From Bacteroidales bacterium (GTDB lineage Bacteria > Bacteroidota > Bacteroidia > Bacteroidales > UBA932), in NCBI GenBank assembly GCA_028686425.1, contig JAQUBZ010000015.1:1-58250 (forward strand): a stretch of DNA of 58,250 bases. Direction: 5' to 3'. The position numbers and the translations under genes are program-made. The notes beneath the pieces are model-generated. The model was not told the DNA's origin, did not search any database, and saw only the letters and a list, made by a program, of their open reading frames with translations. How positions within the stretch are numbered: the first letter of the stretch is position 1; each line of letters opens with the position of its first letter. Positions 15,889 to 24,152 of the stretch are shown here, piece by piece.

Positions 15889-16470
15889 ATGGATTGGAAT
15901 ATAAGCATCAAAGAAATTATCAGTTCCTTTATGGTCTTGTTTGCAGTGATTGATATAACAGGGTCAGTCCCAATTATTTTGGATTTAAAAAGCAAAGGAA
16001 AGAACATAAGCGCACATAAAGCGACCATTACGTCCTTTATAATATGTATAGTTTTCCTGTTTCTGGGAGAAGCGATACTCTCTCTCTTCGGTGTGGATAT
16101 ATCTTCATTTGCAGTAGCAGGTTCCCTTATTATTCTCGTCCTTGCCATTGAAATGATTTTCGGAGTGGAAATATTCAAGAATGACGGTCCTACAGATTCG
16201 GCTACACTTGTTCCTGTAATTTTCCCCCTTATTGCCGGTACAGGTACATTGACTACACTTCTCTCTCTAAGAGCGGAATATTCGACTGCAAATATTATCA
16301 TTGCGCTTATATTGAATATGCTTGTGGTCTATTTTGTCCTTTCCAAACTTGACTGGGTGGAGAAACTGCTCGGCAAGGGAGCTATTTTTGTGCTCCGCAA
16401 ATTCTTCGGACTGATTCTGCTCGCAATCGCCGTCAGACTTTTCACAACCAATATTGTGACATTATTTTAA
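15889..16470 (+). CDS. MarC/NAAT-family membrane protein
   Basis: 193 residues with six predicted membrane segments. The first helix contains FMVLFAVIDITGSVPIIL, the MarC signature (F-x-x-x-D-x-x-G-x-x-P), and the later repeat has VPVIFPLIAGTGTLTTLL, the second P-x-x-x-P-x-x-x-G-P-G-like loop that makes the inverted repeat of the family. Some members were described as neutral amino acid transporters; the MarC members have no settled function. It sits downstream of a good -7 element and 28 bp before the M28 peptidase gene, with which it may share a transcript. Confidence 0.9.
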   Translation: MDWNISIKEIISSFMVLFAVIDITGSVPIILDLKSKGKNISAHKATITSFIICIVFLFLGEAILSLFGVDISSFAVAGSLIILVLAIEMIFGVEIFKNDGPTDSATLVPVIFPLIAGTGTLTTLLSLRAEYSTANIIIALILNMLVVYFVLSKLDWVEKLLGKGAIFVLRKFFGLILLAIAVRLFTTNIVTLF

Positions 16471-16498
16471 ATCCTAATATACTTATTACACACTACTT

Positions 16499-17896
16499 AT
16501 GAAAAAATTATTATTGCTTTTTTCGGCTTTGGCGATTTGTATAATGACCTTTGCCCAGGACAAGGTTGTTAAAAAAATCATTGAAATCGGTACCACCGAT
16601 AATCAGGTTATGAATCATTTAGATGTCCTGTCAAATAGGATAGGAGGCAGATTTATCGGTTCGGACGCGTTGACAAATGCTGAAGAATGGGCGATTGCCT
16701 CGTTTAAAAAATGGGGAATGAAAGTGATTGTCGAGGATGTCGGAGCCCTGAATGTCGGGTTTAATCGCGGACCGTGGTTCGGCAGAATGCTGAGTGATGA
16801 CGGAATGATTCTTCATTTCGCCACTCCGACATTTACAGCAGGTACCAAGGGGGTACAAAGGGGAGAGGTTGTGATTGCTCCTCGCGATACACAGCAATTC
16901 AACAGAATGAAGGGCACATTTAAAAATGCCTGGGTACTGATTTCGGGAATGAATGCCGGCTGGCCGTGCGATACTACTTTTATGAGAAAAGAGATGGTAG
17001 AGGCAGGAGCTATAGGTTTCATTCAGGCATCTGAAGTGCCAATTAGGGCGTTGTATGACAGAAAACATTGTGAACAATATACTTTTGACTCTCTGCCCGA
17101 TGTTCCGGAAATCAAATTGGATGAAGCCCAATACAGAATTATTGAGAAGAAAGTCAGACAACGTCAATATTTTCAGCTTGAATTCGATATAAGGAACCAC
17201 TACAAAATGGGCCCTGCCAAATATAGAAATATCATAGGAGTTCTTGAAGGAAGCGAATTTCCTGACGAATATGTGATTGTGAGCGGACATCTTGATGCTT
17301 ACGATGTGGCTACAGGAGGTGTGGATTGCGGATCCGGTTCATCAGTGACAATGGAGGCGGCAAGATTGATTATGGCTGCCGGAGGGCGTCCTAAGAGAAC
17401 TATATTGTTTTGCCTTTGGACAGGCGAAGAAGCAGGACTTCTGGGCTCAAAATATTGGGTGGAACATCATCCTCAGGATATGTCAAAAATTTCCAATATG
17501 ATTAACAGGGACGGAGGTCCTACTGTATGTACAGGAATAACGGTATCACCGGCCATGTATAAGGATTTTGTCTCTATTTGTAAAGGAATTGACGAAATCA
17601 ATCCCGATTTTCCGTTTACGGTTCGCAAACGTGAAAAACCAAGGAAAAAACCGGAACATGCAGGCGGCTCGGATTATGCTTATTTTGCAATGGCAGGGGT
17701 TCCTACCATCTCTCCCGATTTGTCAGATCCGAAAGGATACAATTTCAGCTACGGAGAAATCTGGCACACCGAGCGCGACTTATACAACAAGAGCATCCCC
17801 GAATATCAGGAACACTCTGCTATTGTAACTGCAATCATATCTTACGGTATAGCCAATCTTAATCACCTTCTCTCAAGAGAGGGACTTTTTGAATAG
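16499..17896 (+). CDS. Exported M28-family metallopeptidase
   Basis: 465 residues. A signal peptide (KKLLLLFSALAICIMTFAQ, cleavage near residue 20) directs it to the periplasm or beyond. After a protease-associated-like region (residues about 90-235) comes the M28 core: VIVSGHLDAYDVATGGVDCGSG with the first His and Asp zinc ligands, WTGEEAGLLGSKYW with the catalytic Glu pair, the INRDGGP Asp, and HAGGSDYAYFAMAGVPT; the last His ligand is probably in IWHTERDLY. It probably acts as an aminopeptidase or dipeptidase on short peptides. It converges on the S41 peptidase gene with a 7-bp gap. Confidence 0.93.
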   Translation: MKKLLLLFSALAICIMTFAQDKVVKKIIEIGTTDNQVMNHLDVLSNRIGGRFIGSDALTNAEEWAIASFKKWGMKVIVEDVGALNVGFNRGPWFGRMLSDDGMILHFATPTFTAGTKGVQRGEVVIAPRDTQQFNRMKGTFKNAWVLISGMNAGWPCDTTFMRKEMVEAGAIGFIQASEVPIRALYDRKHCEQYTFDSLPDVPEIKLDEAQYRIIEKKVRQRQYFQLEFDIRNHYKMGPAKYRNIIGVLEGSEFPDEYVIVSGHLDAYDVATGGVDCGSGSSVTMEAARLIMAAGGRPKRTILFCLWTGEEAGLLGSKYWVEHHPQDMSKISNMINRDGGPTVCTGITVSPAMYKDFVSICKGIDEINPDFPFTVRKREKPRKKPEHAGGSDYAYFAMAGVPTISPDLSDPKGYNFSYGEIWHTERDLYNKSIPEYQEHSAIVTAIISYGIANLNHLLSREGLFE

Positions 17897-17903
17897 ATTG
17901 GCG

Positions 17904-19310
17904 CTACTTGTTGAAGACCGTGTATAATCCGTAATTGGGGTTAACCTCCTCTTCGGCAAGCATGATTTTCTTTCCCGACCTTGCGGAAGCTTTTGTTTTC
18001 GCAGGGAGTGGAGGATATTGTCCGGAGACTATATGTGTAAGGCAGGCTCTGATATTGTCTTCCGTTACGTCAAAGTCGTGATACAAGTCATCGGCTCTTG
18101 TATTAACGGGAATAAATCCGTTATCGGGAATATTTTCTCCGAGTTTGTTCTGATTGTAGAAGCAAATTGGAAGAAAAGCATATTGCAGAGAAGAGAAATC
18201 GCCTGCATTGTATTTTTTATAATCGGCATTACTTCCGGGATACATCAGCACATACATTCCGTTCGGCTTGCCGTAAGTGGTATCGCCAACATTCTGAATG
18301 TTCATCAGAGGTTTCAATCCGTTAAGTACCATTTCACTTGCAGAAGCGCTTCCGCTACCCGTGATAATATAGAGTTTATCGAGGTCCAAGGATTCTGAAT
18401 TGCGACTGACAGAAGAAGAAACATCTTCCGAAGCGAGCAGATCGTTGTGCTTTCTCACCACATATACCTGACCATCTGCAGAAGCCGGTGCCAGATAGTT
18501 GACAAGCAATTGACTTGCTCTGCTGTCACCGCCTCCGTTATATCTCAAGTCGAGAATCAGTTTTTTGATACCGACATTTTTCATTGTCTCCATTGCAGAG
18601 GTAATATCGTCAAGCATCGTCGCCTTGAAAGCCAGATAGTTAAAATAACCAACAGGCTCTGTAAGGCCCTCAAAATCTTTTGGATAGAATACCTTGGTAC
18701 ATAAAGATGACCTTGTGCTCAACGATGTGGCAGCAGTAGCGGTAAATGTATGTTCCTTTCCTTCAATATCTTTAAATGTGAAAGTTTGAGGAGATTTTGA
18801 GAGTTCGGCATTGAAAGTGCCGTTTCTTATGAGTGTCATCACTTCGGTGCCGTTGATCTGACTAAGATTCCAACCCCTTGTTACACCGTTATTTGCAAAA
18901 GGAGATCCCGGAAATACATATCTCACCATTACCGAGTAATCTCCGTAATATTCGATAGGCTGTGACATGCTTGCCCCGTATGTTCCGGAAACAATACCTG
19001 TTTCTTCGGAAATGTAGCTCTCTTTATCCATCATCCAGCTCCATCTGTCTTTTGAATAGAGCATGGCATCAAAGAAATTGTAAATATCGTATGAAGATGG
19101 ATTCAGAGCCGCATTTCTTGTCTTGACGTCTTTATACCAATAGTAGTAAACGTCCATGTATTCTTTTCTCAAATAGATTTTTGCGTTGTATTCCGGGTCT
19201 GTCGGAGTAGGTGGGATAATCGGATCTTTCTGACAACTGCTGCTCGAAAAAAACAGTATCGAGAAGAGCATCACCGACATAATGATAAATTTTCTTGAAG
19301 AATAATTCAT
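17904..19310 (-). CDS. S41-family serine peptidase, lipoprotein
   Basis: 468 residues. The N terminus has a hydrophobic signal and a lipobox ending in SSSSC (Cys about 26), so the protein is lipid-anchored. A degenerate PDZ-like part (VRYVFPGSPFANNGVTRGWNLSQINGTEV) precedes the S41 domain: KKLILDLRYNGGGD, then KLYIITGSGSASASEMVLNGLKP with the nucleophile serine in the GSASASE segment, and the family lysine expected about 25 residues later (GDTTYGKPNGMY). S41 lipoproteins of this kind are common in Bacteroidetes and their substrates are mostly unknown. The promoter is the minus-strand half of the head-to-head element at 19341-19356. Confidence 0.92.
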   Translation of the reverse strand: MNYSSRKFIIMSVMLFSILFFSSSSCQKDPIIPPTPTDPEYNAKIYLRKEYMDVYYYWYKDVKTRNAALNPSSYDIYNFFDAMLYSKDRWSWMMDKESYISEETGIVSGTYGASMSQPIEYYGDYSVMVRYVFPGSPFANNGVTRGWNLSQINGTEVMTLIRNGTFNAELSKSPQTFTFKDIEGKEHTFTATAATSLSTRSSLCTKVFYPKDFEGLTEPVGYFNYLAFKATMLDDITSAMETMKNVGIKKLILDLRYNGGGDSRASQLLVNYLAPASADGQVYVVRKHNDLLASEDVSSSVSRNSESLDLDKLYIITGSGSASASEMVLNGLKPLMNIQNVGDTTYGKPNGMYVLMYPGSNADYKKYNAGDFSSLQYAFLPICFYNQNKLGENIPDNGFIPVNTRADDLYHDFDVTEDNIRACLTHIVSGQYPPLPAKTKASARSGKKIMLAEEEVNPNYGLYTVFNK

Positions 19311-19340
19311 ATTGTTAAATGTATTAAGAAATCAATTTGC

Positions 19341-19356
19341 TATATTTGCAAAGATA
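19341..19356. promoter_or_regulatory. Abutting opposite-facing -7 elements shared by the S41 and symporter genes
   Basis: Plus strand TATATTTG (19341-19348) is directly followed by CAAAGATA (19349-19356), which is TATCTTTG on the minus strand. Both match TAnnTTTG. The two predicted start sites lie within about 10 bp of each other, and both transcripts begin over the other promoter. No standard -33 element is seen for either. Confidence 0.5.
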
Positions 19357-19396
19357 TAAAACAATTATCATACCTGAACTTTTACTTACTTTCATT

Positions 19397-20791
19397 ATGG
19401 ACTCTTTTTCCAATATTATTTCTCAGATTTCTTCTGTTGTATGGGGATGGCCGATGATTATTCTTCTTTTGGGAACGCATATTTTCATGACCGTCAGATT
19501 AAAATTCCCGCAACTCAGGATTTTTAAAGCCATCAAATTGTCGTTTACCAAAGACAAGGACTCTCATGGAGATGTGAGCCAGTTTGCTGCACTTGCTACC
19601 GCTCTCGCTGCAACTATCGGCACGGGCAATATTGTCGGAGTGGCAACTGCTGTCGCTCTTGGAGGGCCTGGAGCAGTGTTCTGGTGCTGGATTACAGGTG
19701 TGTTCGGTATCTCTACAAAATACTCCGAAGGATTGCTGGCTGTCAAATACAGAGTTAAAACAAGTAATAATACCATGCTTGGAGGCCCGATGTATGCCCT
19801 TGAAAGGGGATTGAACATGAAATGGCTTGCGATATTGTTTTGCATTTTTGCCGCAATAGCGGCATTTGGAATAGGAAATACAGTTCAGGCCAATTCGATT
19901 TCTCTCTTGCTCAATGAGACTTACGGGTTTTCTATGCAATGGATCGGGATTATTCTGGCTACAGTGGTTGCTCTTGTCATTATCTTCGGAGTTAAGGGGA
20001 TAGCAAAAGTGTGCTCTGCTCTTGTTCCGGCCATGGCTATTTTCTACATTCTCGGATGTATAGTGATTTTGGGAATCAATTGGGAATATCTGGGCCGGGC
20101 AATATCGGAAATCATCAAATCGGCATTCTCTGTACGCGCTGCAGGTGGAGGATTTATTGGAACGACTGTAATTATGGCTGCACGATTCGGTATAGCAAGG
20201 GGATTGTTTTCAAATGAATCCGGTCTGGGATCCGCACCCATAGTTGCGGCGGCGGCCCAGACAAGAAATCCTGTCAGACAGGCATTGGTCTCATCTACCG
20301 GCACTTTTTGGGATACGGTTGTAGTATGTGCTCTTACCGGTTTGGTATTGGTGAGCAGTATTATAGCATACCCTGATATAGATTATACGCAGGGAGCAGC
20401 GTTGACAAAAGCCGCTTTCTCCAAAATACCGGTTATAGGCCCTATAATCCTTTCTGTCGGAATCATCACTTTTGCCTTTTCCACCATATTGGGGTGGTCC
20501 TATTACGGAGAAAGGGCTATCGAATATCTCGGAGGCAAAAACCCGAAAGTATGCAAATGGATTATTTTAATCTATAGGGTTGCATGGATTATTGCCGTCT
20601 ATTTGGGATCCGTCATGAGCCTCTCTTTAGTTTGGAACGTTGCGGATATTATGAATGCGCTGATGGCCATACCTAACCTGATTGCCGTGTTGCTTCTGTC
20701 GGGGGTAGTTGTAAGGGAAACCAAGAAATATCTCTGGGATAACAAACTTGACGACTTTTCAGGTGAAGAGCCGCCTTTGATTAAAAAATAA
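19397..20791 (+). CDS. Sodium:alanine symporter (AGCS family)
   Basis: 464 residues from the ATG at 19397; the upstream in-frame ATG at 19337 precedes the predicted transcription start and would add a non-typical leader, so I rejected it. About eleven membrane helices. AGCS motifs include LATALAATIGTGNIVGVATAVALGGPGAVFWCWITGVFGISTKYSE in the N-terminal half, ARFGIARGLFSNESGLGSAPIVAAAAQTRNPVRQALVSS in the middle, and FAFSTILGWSYYGERA near the end. These proteins bring alanine or glycine into the cell with sodium. The gene lies among several exported peptidase genes, which fits amino-acid uptake after proteolysis, but it is not in an operon with them. Confidence 0.93.
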   Translation: MDSFSNIISQISSVVWGWPMIILLLGTHIFMTVRLKFPQLRIFKAIKLSFTKDKDSHGDVSQFAALATALAATIGTGNIVGVATAVALGGPGAVFWCWITGVFGISTKYSEGLLAVKYRVKTSNNTMLGGPMYALERGLNMKWLAILFCIFAAIAAFGIGNTVQANSISLLLNETYGFSMQWIGIILATVVALVIIFGVKGIAKVCSALVPAMAIFYILGCIVILGINWEYLGRAISEIIKSAFSVRAAGGGFIGTTVIMAARFGIARGLFSNESGLGSAPIVAAAAQTRNPVRQALVSSTGTFWDTVVVCALTGLVLVSSIIAYPDIDYTQGAALTKAAFSKIPVIGPIILSVGIITFAFSTILGWSYYGERAIEYLGGKNPKVCKWIILIYRVAWIIAVYLGSVMSLSLVWNVADIMNALMAIPNLIAVLLLSGVVVRETKKYLWDNKLDDFSGEEPPLIKK

Positions 20792-20819
20792 GATTGTCAG
20801 CCCTCCCTAAAAGAAAATA

Positions 20820-21140
20820 TTATTCGACCACATATACAACTTCGCTATCTTCGTGGAAGAGGTATTGTTCCCTTGCAAATTTTTCAAGGGAGTCCTTTTT
20901 TGATTGCAGTTGAATCAGCTTGTTGTCAGTGTTCTCAATCTCTTTTTGATAGGTGCGGATTTGCTGTTCCTGAGCCTTTATCGTTCTGGAAGTTTTTATC
21001 CACAATCCGATATTATTGCTGTTTGTAAAGCAAATGCCGCATATAAATATCAGTGTGGCAATAAAATATTTATTCAGCACTATATGCCAAAATTTCTTGG
21101 CATATAGATTGGTGAAAAATATTTTGATTTTGTTGAACAT
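20820..21140 (-). CDS. Septum formation initiator-like protein (FtsB/DivIC family)
   Basis: 106 residues from ATG at 21140. A longer start at 21164 lies upstream of the predicted mRNA start from the -7 element at 21162-21169, so it was rejected. The layout is a short basic cytoplasmic end, one membrane helix (FIATLIFICGICFT, about residues 26-40), then a coiled coil (QEQQIRTYQKEIENTDNKLIQLQSKKDSLEKFAREQY) and a final REQYLFHEDSEVVYVVE segment. This is the bitopic FtsB/DivIC design that joins FtsL and FtsQ in the divisome. The block KFAREQYLFHEDSEVV closely follows the family consensus around the conserved Arg-Glu. Confidence 0.85.
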   Translation of the reverse strand: MFNKIKIFFTNLYAKKFWHIVLNKYFIATLIFICGICFTNSNNIGLWIKTSRTIKAQEQQIRTYQKEIENTDNKLIQLQSKKDSLEKFAREQYLFHEDSEVVYVVE

Positions 21141-21161
21141 TGGCCTGTTAGTTGTGCTCCG

Positions 21162-21169
21162 CAAAAATA
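21162..21169 (-). promoter_or_regulatory. -7 promoter element for the FtsB/DivIC-like gene
   Basis: The minus strand reads TATTTTTG, matching TAnnTTTG; a CAA (minus-strand TTG) at 21186-21188 lies 16 bp upstream of it, slightly short of the usual spacing. Confidence 0.45.
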
Positions 21170-21204
21170 TACATTTTTATATTATCAAGCATTGAAAAAA
21201 TAGT

Positions 21205-21212
21205 TAAATTTG
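21205..21212 (+). promoter_or_regulatory. -7 promoter element for the CPBP protease gene
   Basis: TAAATTTG matches TAnnTTTG and lies 16 bp before the ATG at 21229. Confidence 0.4.
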
Positions 21213-21228
21213 AGAAATAATAAATGTC

Positions 21229-22077
21229 ATGAAACTGAATAGCATCAAATATTACACACCGGATTTGAAACAATCTTGGCTTTTGGTGGCAATACTGTTA
21301 TTGGGAGGGTTGTTTTTCGGTGCAATAATAAGATTATTGTACGGTATATCACATTTTAAATTTTTAGAATGGCAGTCTGTTTCCTATCTTCTGATGATGG
21401 TTCCGCCATTTTTATGGATATTGTACTCTGCCAATAGAAATGAACGTTGTGCAGCCCATTCGGTTAAGGTTGACAATCCTGATTTCGGCTGTTTCAAGCC
21501 TGCCATATTTTTTGTTCTCATATTTATCTGTGTCGTATTGCTGAGTATAATCTCCGATCCGCTGACAAGCTTTATCCCGATGCCTGAATCATTTAAAGCC
21601 ATGTTCAGGCAGGTATTTGTCGATAACAATATTATTGATCTTGTCATATCTGTTTCGATATTGGCTCCATTGTGTGAAGAGATGCTGTGCAGGGGCACAA
21701 TTCTGAGAGGTCTGCTTCAGCATACTACACCGGCCAAAGCCATAATATGGTCCGCCGTCATCTTTGCGGTTATTCACGCCAATCCGTGGCAGGCAATACC
21801 TGCATTTATCCTCGGAGCATTTTTCGGATGGATTTATTACAGGACCAAATCTATCTGGGCTGTAATTTTTCTCCATTCTGCAAATAACACAATGTCCGTG
21901 ATTTTAACCAAACTGTTCCCTGAATTGGATGTGGATCAGGGACTTGCGGATATGGTGCCAATGAATGGCTATATAATGCTGGTTGTTGCAGCCCTCGTGC
22001 TTTTATCTCTGATTATTTACTATCTAAATAAAAAATTACCTTATGTCAATCAAATCCAAAAAACTATATCCGCTTAA
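21229..22077 (+). CDS. CPBP-family intramembrane metalloprotease
   Basis: 282 residues with about eight membrane segments. The family motifs are present in order: EEMLCRGTILRG (motif EExxxR), WSAVIFAVIHANPWQAIPAFILGAFFGWIYYRT (motif FxxxH) and WAVIFLHSANN (motif HxxxN/B). These residues coordinate the catalytic metal in Rce1-like enzymes. Bacterial members are linked to bacteriocin self-immunity, prenyl-protein-like processing or signalling; which applies here is unknown. The 3' end overlaps manA by 35 bp in another frame, so translation of the two is probably coupled even though no functional link is known. Confidence 0.9.
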   Translation: MKLNSIKYYTPDLKQSWLLVAILLLGGLFFGAIIRLLYGISHFKFLEWQSVSYLLMMVPPFLWILYSANRNERCAAHSVKVDNPDFGCFKPAIFFVLIFICVVLLSIISDPLTSFIPMPESFKAMFRQVFVDNNIIDLVISVSILAPLCEEMLCRGTILRGLLQHTTPAKAIIWSAVIFAVIHANPWQAIPAFILGAFFGWIYYRTKSIWAVIFLHSANNTMSVILTKLFPELDVDQGLADMVPMNGYIMLVVAALVLLSLIIYYLNKKLPYVNQIQKTISA

Positions 22078-23173
22078 ATTTGCTCCGATTCTGAAAGAGA
22101 GAGTCTGGGGAGGGGAGAAGCTTGTCAAACAATATAACAAGGTCGTGCCGACAGACGAAGAGAGCGGTGATCCGCTCGTCAAATCCGAATGTGTGGGAGA
22201 AAGTTGGGAAATATCCGATATTGGAGACGAAAATACTGAAATCATCAATGGATTCTTATCTGAAAATACGCTGTCGGATGTCATGGAAACATATATGGGG
22301 GAACTTGTAGGGGAAAATATATTTGATTATTACGGGCTGCAATTTCCTTTACTTGTCAAATTGCTGAATATTAAAGATTTTCTGTCCATCCAGGTCCATC
22401 CTGACGATGAAACGGCCTTTGAGCGGTACTATTCTTACGGTAAAAATGAATTCTGGTATGTGATGGAGGCCGACAGGGATGCCTCAATTTATATGGGGTT
22501 CAACAGGAGGGTATCGGCTTCAGAGTTTTACGAAAAATGCAAAAATGGTACTGTTGAAGAGGTTATGAATGTATATCATCCCAAGAAGGGTGATTGTTTC
22601 TTCATTGAGGCAGGTACAGTCCATTCTGCAGGGGGAGGTCTGGTATTGGCAGAGATTCAGGAATCTTCCGATCTGACATTCAGACTATACGATTGGGGCA
22701 GAGAACGCAATCCTTCAACCGCGAGGAAGATGCACCTTGAGGAGGCTATTGACATCATAAACTATGAAAAATACGATGAAAACAGATTCTATTCAAAAGA
22801 GGTGCACGGGTTTAAGGAGATTGCAGATTGCAGGCATTTTACAATTAACAATATTGAGCTGAAAGATACCTATCACATATATACGGAGCGTTTTAACAGT
22901 TGTATTATCTATTTATGTGTTTCGGGAAGTGCATCACTTCAGGTTACAAATAGCGACAGTACTGATGTTTATGAAATCAATACGGGTGAAACCATACTGA
23001 TTCCGGCGGACATGGATGATTTCTTTATTGTTCCGAAAGAGAGCAATACCAATTTGCTGGAGGTATATATCCGCAAAATAGAAGAAGATGAAGACACTTA
23101 TATAAATGAAGATGTGCCCGACCATTTGGATGATAATTGCGATTGCGGACACCATCATAATCATTCTCATTAG
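22043..23173 (+). CDS. manA: Mannose-6-phosphate isomerase, class I, with His-rich C-terminal tail
   Basis: 376 residues. The start MSIKSKKLYPLKFAPILKERVWGGEKL fits the family, so I keep the 35-bp overlap with the CPBP gene. Zinc ligands appear in LSIQVHPDDETA (Gln and His) and in GDCFFIEAGTVHSAGGG (Glu-to-His region). QESSDLTFRLYDWGRE is the other family motif. The enzyme interconverts mannose 6-phosphate and fructose 6-phosphate, feeding GDP-mannose or glycolysis. Unlike shorter family members it ends in an acidic stretch (EEDEDTYINEDVPDHLDDN) and CDCGHHHNHSH, a dense Cys/His cluster that could bind metal or simply be a tail. It is followed after 2 bp by the S4 protein gene. Confidence 0.9.
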   Translation: MSIKSKKLYPLKFAPILKERVWGGEKLVKQYNKVVPTDEESGDPLVKSECVGESWEISDIGDENTEIINGFLSENTLSDVMETYMGELVGENIFDYYGLQFPLLVKLLNIKDFLSIQVHPDDETAFERYYSYGKNEFWYVMEADRDASIYMGFNRRVSASEFYEKCKNGTVEEVMNVYHPKKGDCFFIEAGTVHSAGGGLVLAEIQESSDLTFRLYDWGRERNPSTARKMHLEEAIDIINYEKYDENRFYSKEVHGFKEIADCRHFTINNIELKDTYHIYTERFNSCIIYLCVSGSASLQVTNSDSTDVYEINTGETILIPADMDDFFIVPKESNTNLLEVYIRKIEEDEDTYINEDVPDHLDDNCDCGHHHNHSH

Positions 23174-23175
23174 TT

Positions 23176-23580
23176 ATGGATTCAACACGGATAGACAAAT
23201 TTTTATGGGCGATACGTGTTTATAAAACACGTACAGAAGCCACAGATGCCTGTAAAGGGGGCAGAATCACTGTTAACGGAGCGGATGTAAAGGCATCGAG
23301 GGAAGTAAAGGCGGGAGATGTGATTTCTGTCAGAAAAGGTGCAGTGCACTACAGTTACAAGGTACTTGCTCCCATTGACAAGAGGCAGGGGGCGAAAGAG
23401 GTTGAGAAGTATGCTCAAAATCTGACTCCGCAGAGCGAACTTGACAAATTGAAAGCTCCTGTGGAGACATTTTTTCTAAAAAGAGACAGGGGGGCCGGAA
23501 GGCCTACAAAGAAAGACAGACGTCAGATGGAACAACTTTATTCTTCCTTTGAAGAGGAGCTCTCCTTGAGTGATGAGTGA
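23176..23580 (+). CDS. S4-domain RNA-binding protein (Hsp15-like)
   Basis: 134 residues. The N-terminal 60 residues are an S4 domain: RIDKFLWAIRVYKTRTEATDACKGGRITVNGADVKASREVKAGDVISVRKG, with the arginines and the VNG turn that contact RNA. The C-terminal half is basic with KRDRGAGRPTKKDRRQMEQL, as in Hsp15 (HslR) proteins, which bind stalled 50S subunits carrying nascent chains. The last 43 bp overlap the 3' end of the convergent pth gene, so the two mRNAs are complementary over their coding ends. Co-transcribed with manA (2-bp gap). Confidence 0.9.
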   Translation: MDSTRIDKFLWAIRVYKTRTEATDACKGGRITVNGADVKASREVKAGDVISVRKGAVHYSYKVLAPIDKRQGAKEVEKYAQNLTPQSELDKLKAPVETFFLKRDRGAGRPTKKDRRQMEQLYSSFEEELSLSDE

Positions 23581-24134
23581 TTGAAGTTGGTCATAGCTCG
23601 TTCGACACCTTCCGTGCCGAAACTTTTTATGGCGGAAATGGCGGTGTCAAGCACCTGTGGGAGCATACGCTTCTCTTCAAGAAGTAATTCGCCAAGTACG
23701 TAATCGACTTGACCTCCCTCTCTGAAACCGTTTCCGATGCCTATTCTGAGGCGTGGATATTCGTCACTCGAAAGCGAATAGTCTATGCTTTTGAGTCCGT
23801 TGTGTCCGCCGGCGCTTCCTTTTTTTCTCATTCTCAATGTGCCGAAAGGGAGGGCGAGATCATCAACCACCACCAACAGATTTTCTTTCGGAATTTTAGT
23901 CTGCTGCAGCCAATAGTTGACCGCCTTGCCGCTTAGATTCATATAAGTGGAAGGCTTTAGAAGAATGAATTTTCTCCCTTTAAAAGATATTTCGGCAGTA
24001 GAACCGTATCTTCCGCTCACAAAAGAAGCGTTGGATGCCTGAGCCCAGGCATCCAACACCATAAATCCTATATTGTGACGGGTATTGCTATATTCGGCAC
24101 CGATATTTCCCAATCCTGCAATTAAATAATTCAT
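23538..24134 (-). CDS. pth: Peptidyl-tRNA hydrolase
   Basis: 198 residues, normal length. The N-terminal MNYLIAGLGNIGAEYSNTRHNIGFMVLD contains the conserved Asn and the catalytic His of TRHNIGF. KPSTYMNLSGKAV and VVVDDLALPFGTLRMRKKGSAGGHNGLKSI are the other two family signatures, with the Asp and the second conserved His-Asn. The enzyme releases peptides from tRNA that dropped off the ribosome. It follows rplY by 18 bp on the same strand, an arrangement common in bacteria. The C-terminal segment (NFNHSSLKESSSSKEE) is serine/lysine rich and encoded by the DNA that overlaps the S4 gene. Confidence 0.96.
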   Translation of the reverse strand: MNYLIAGLGNIGAEYSNTRHNIGFMVLDAWAQASNASFVSGRYGSTAEISFKGRKFILLKPSTYMNLSGKAVNYWLQQTKIPKENLLVVVDDLALPFGTLRMRKKGSAGGHNGLKSIDYSLSSDEYPRLRIGIGNGFREGGQVDYVLGELLLEEKRMLPQVLDTAISAIKSFGTEGVERAMTNFNHSSLKESSSSKEE

Positions 24135-24152
24135 ACCCGCAATATGTCATAA

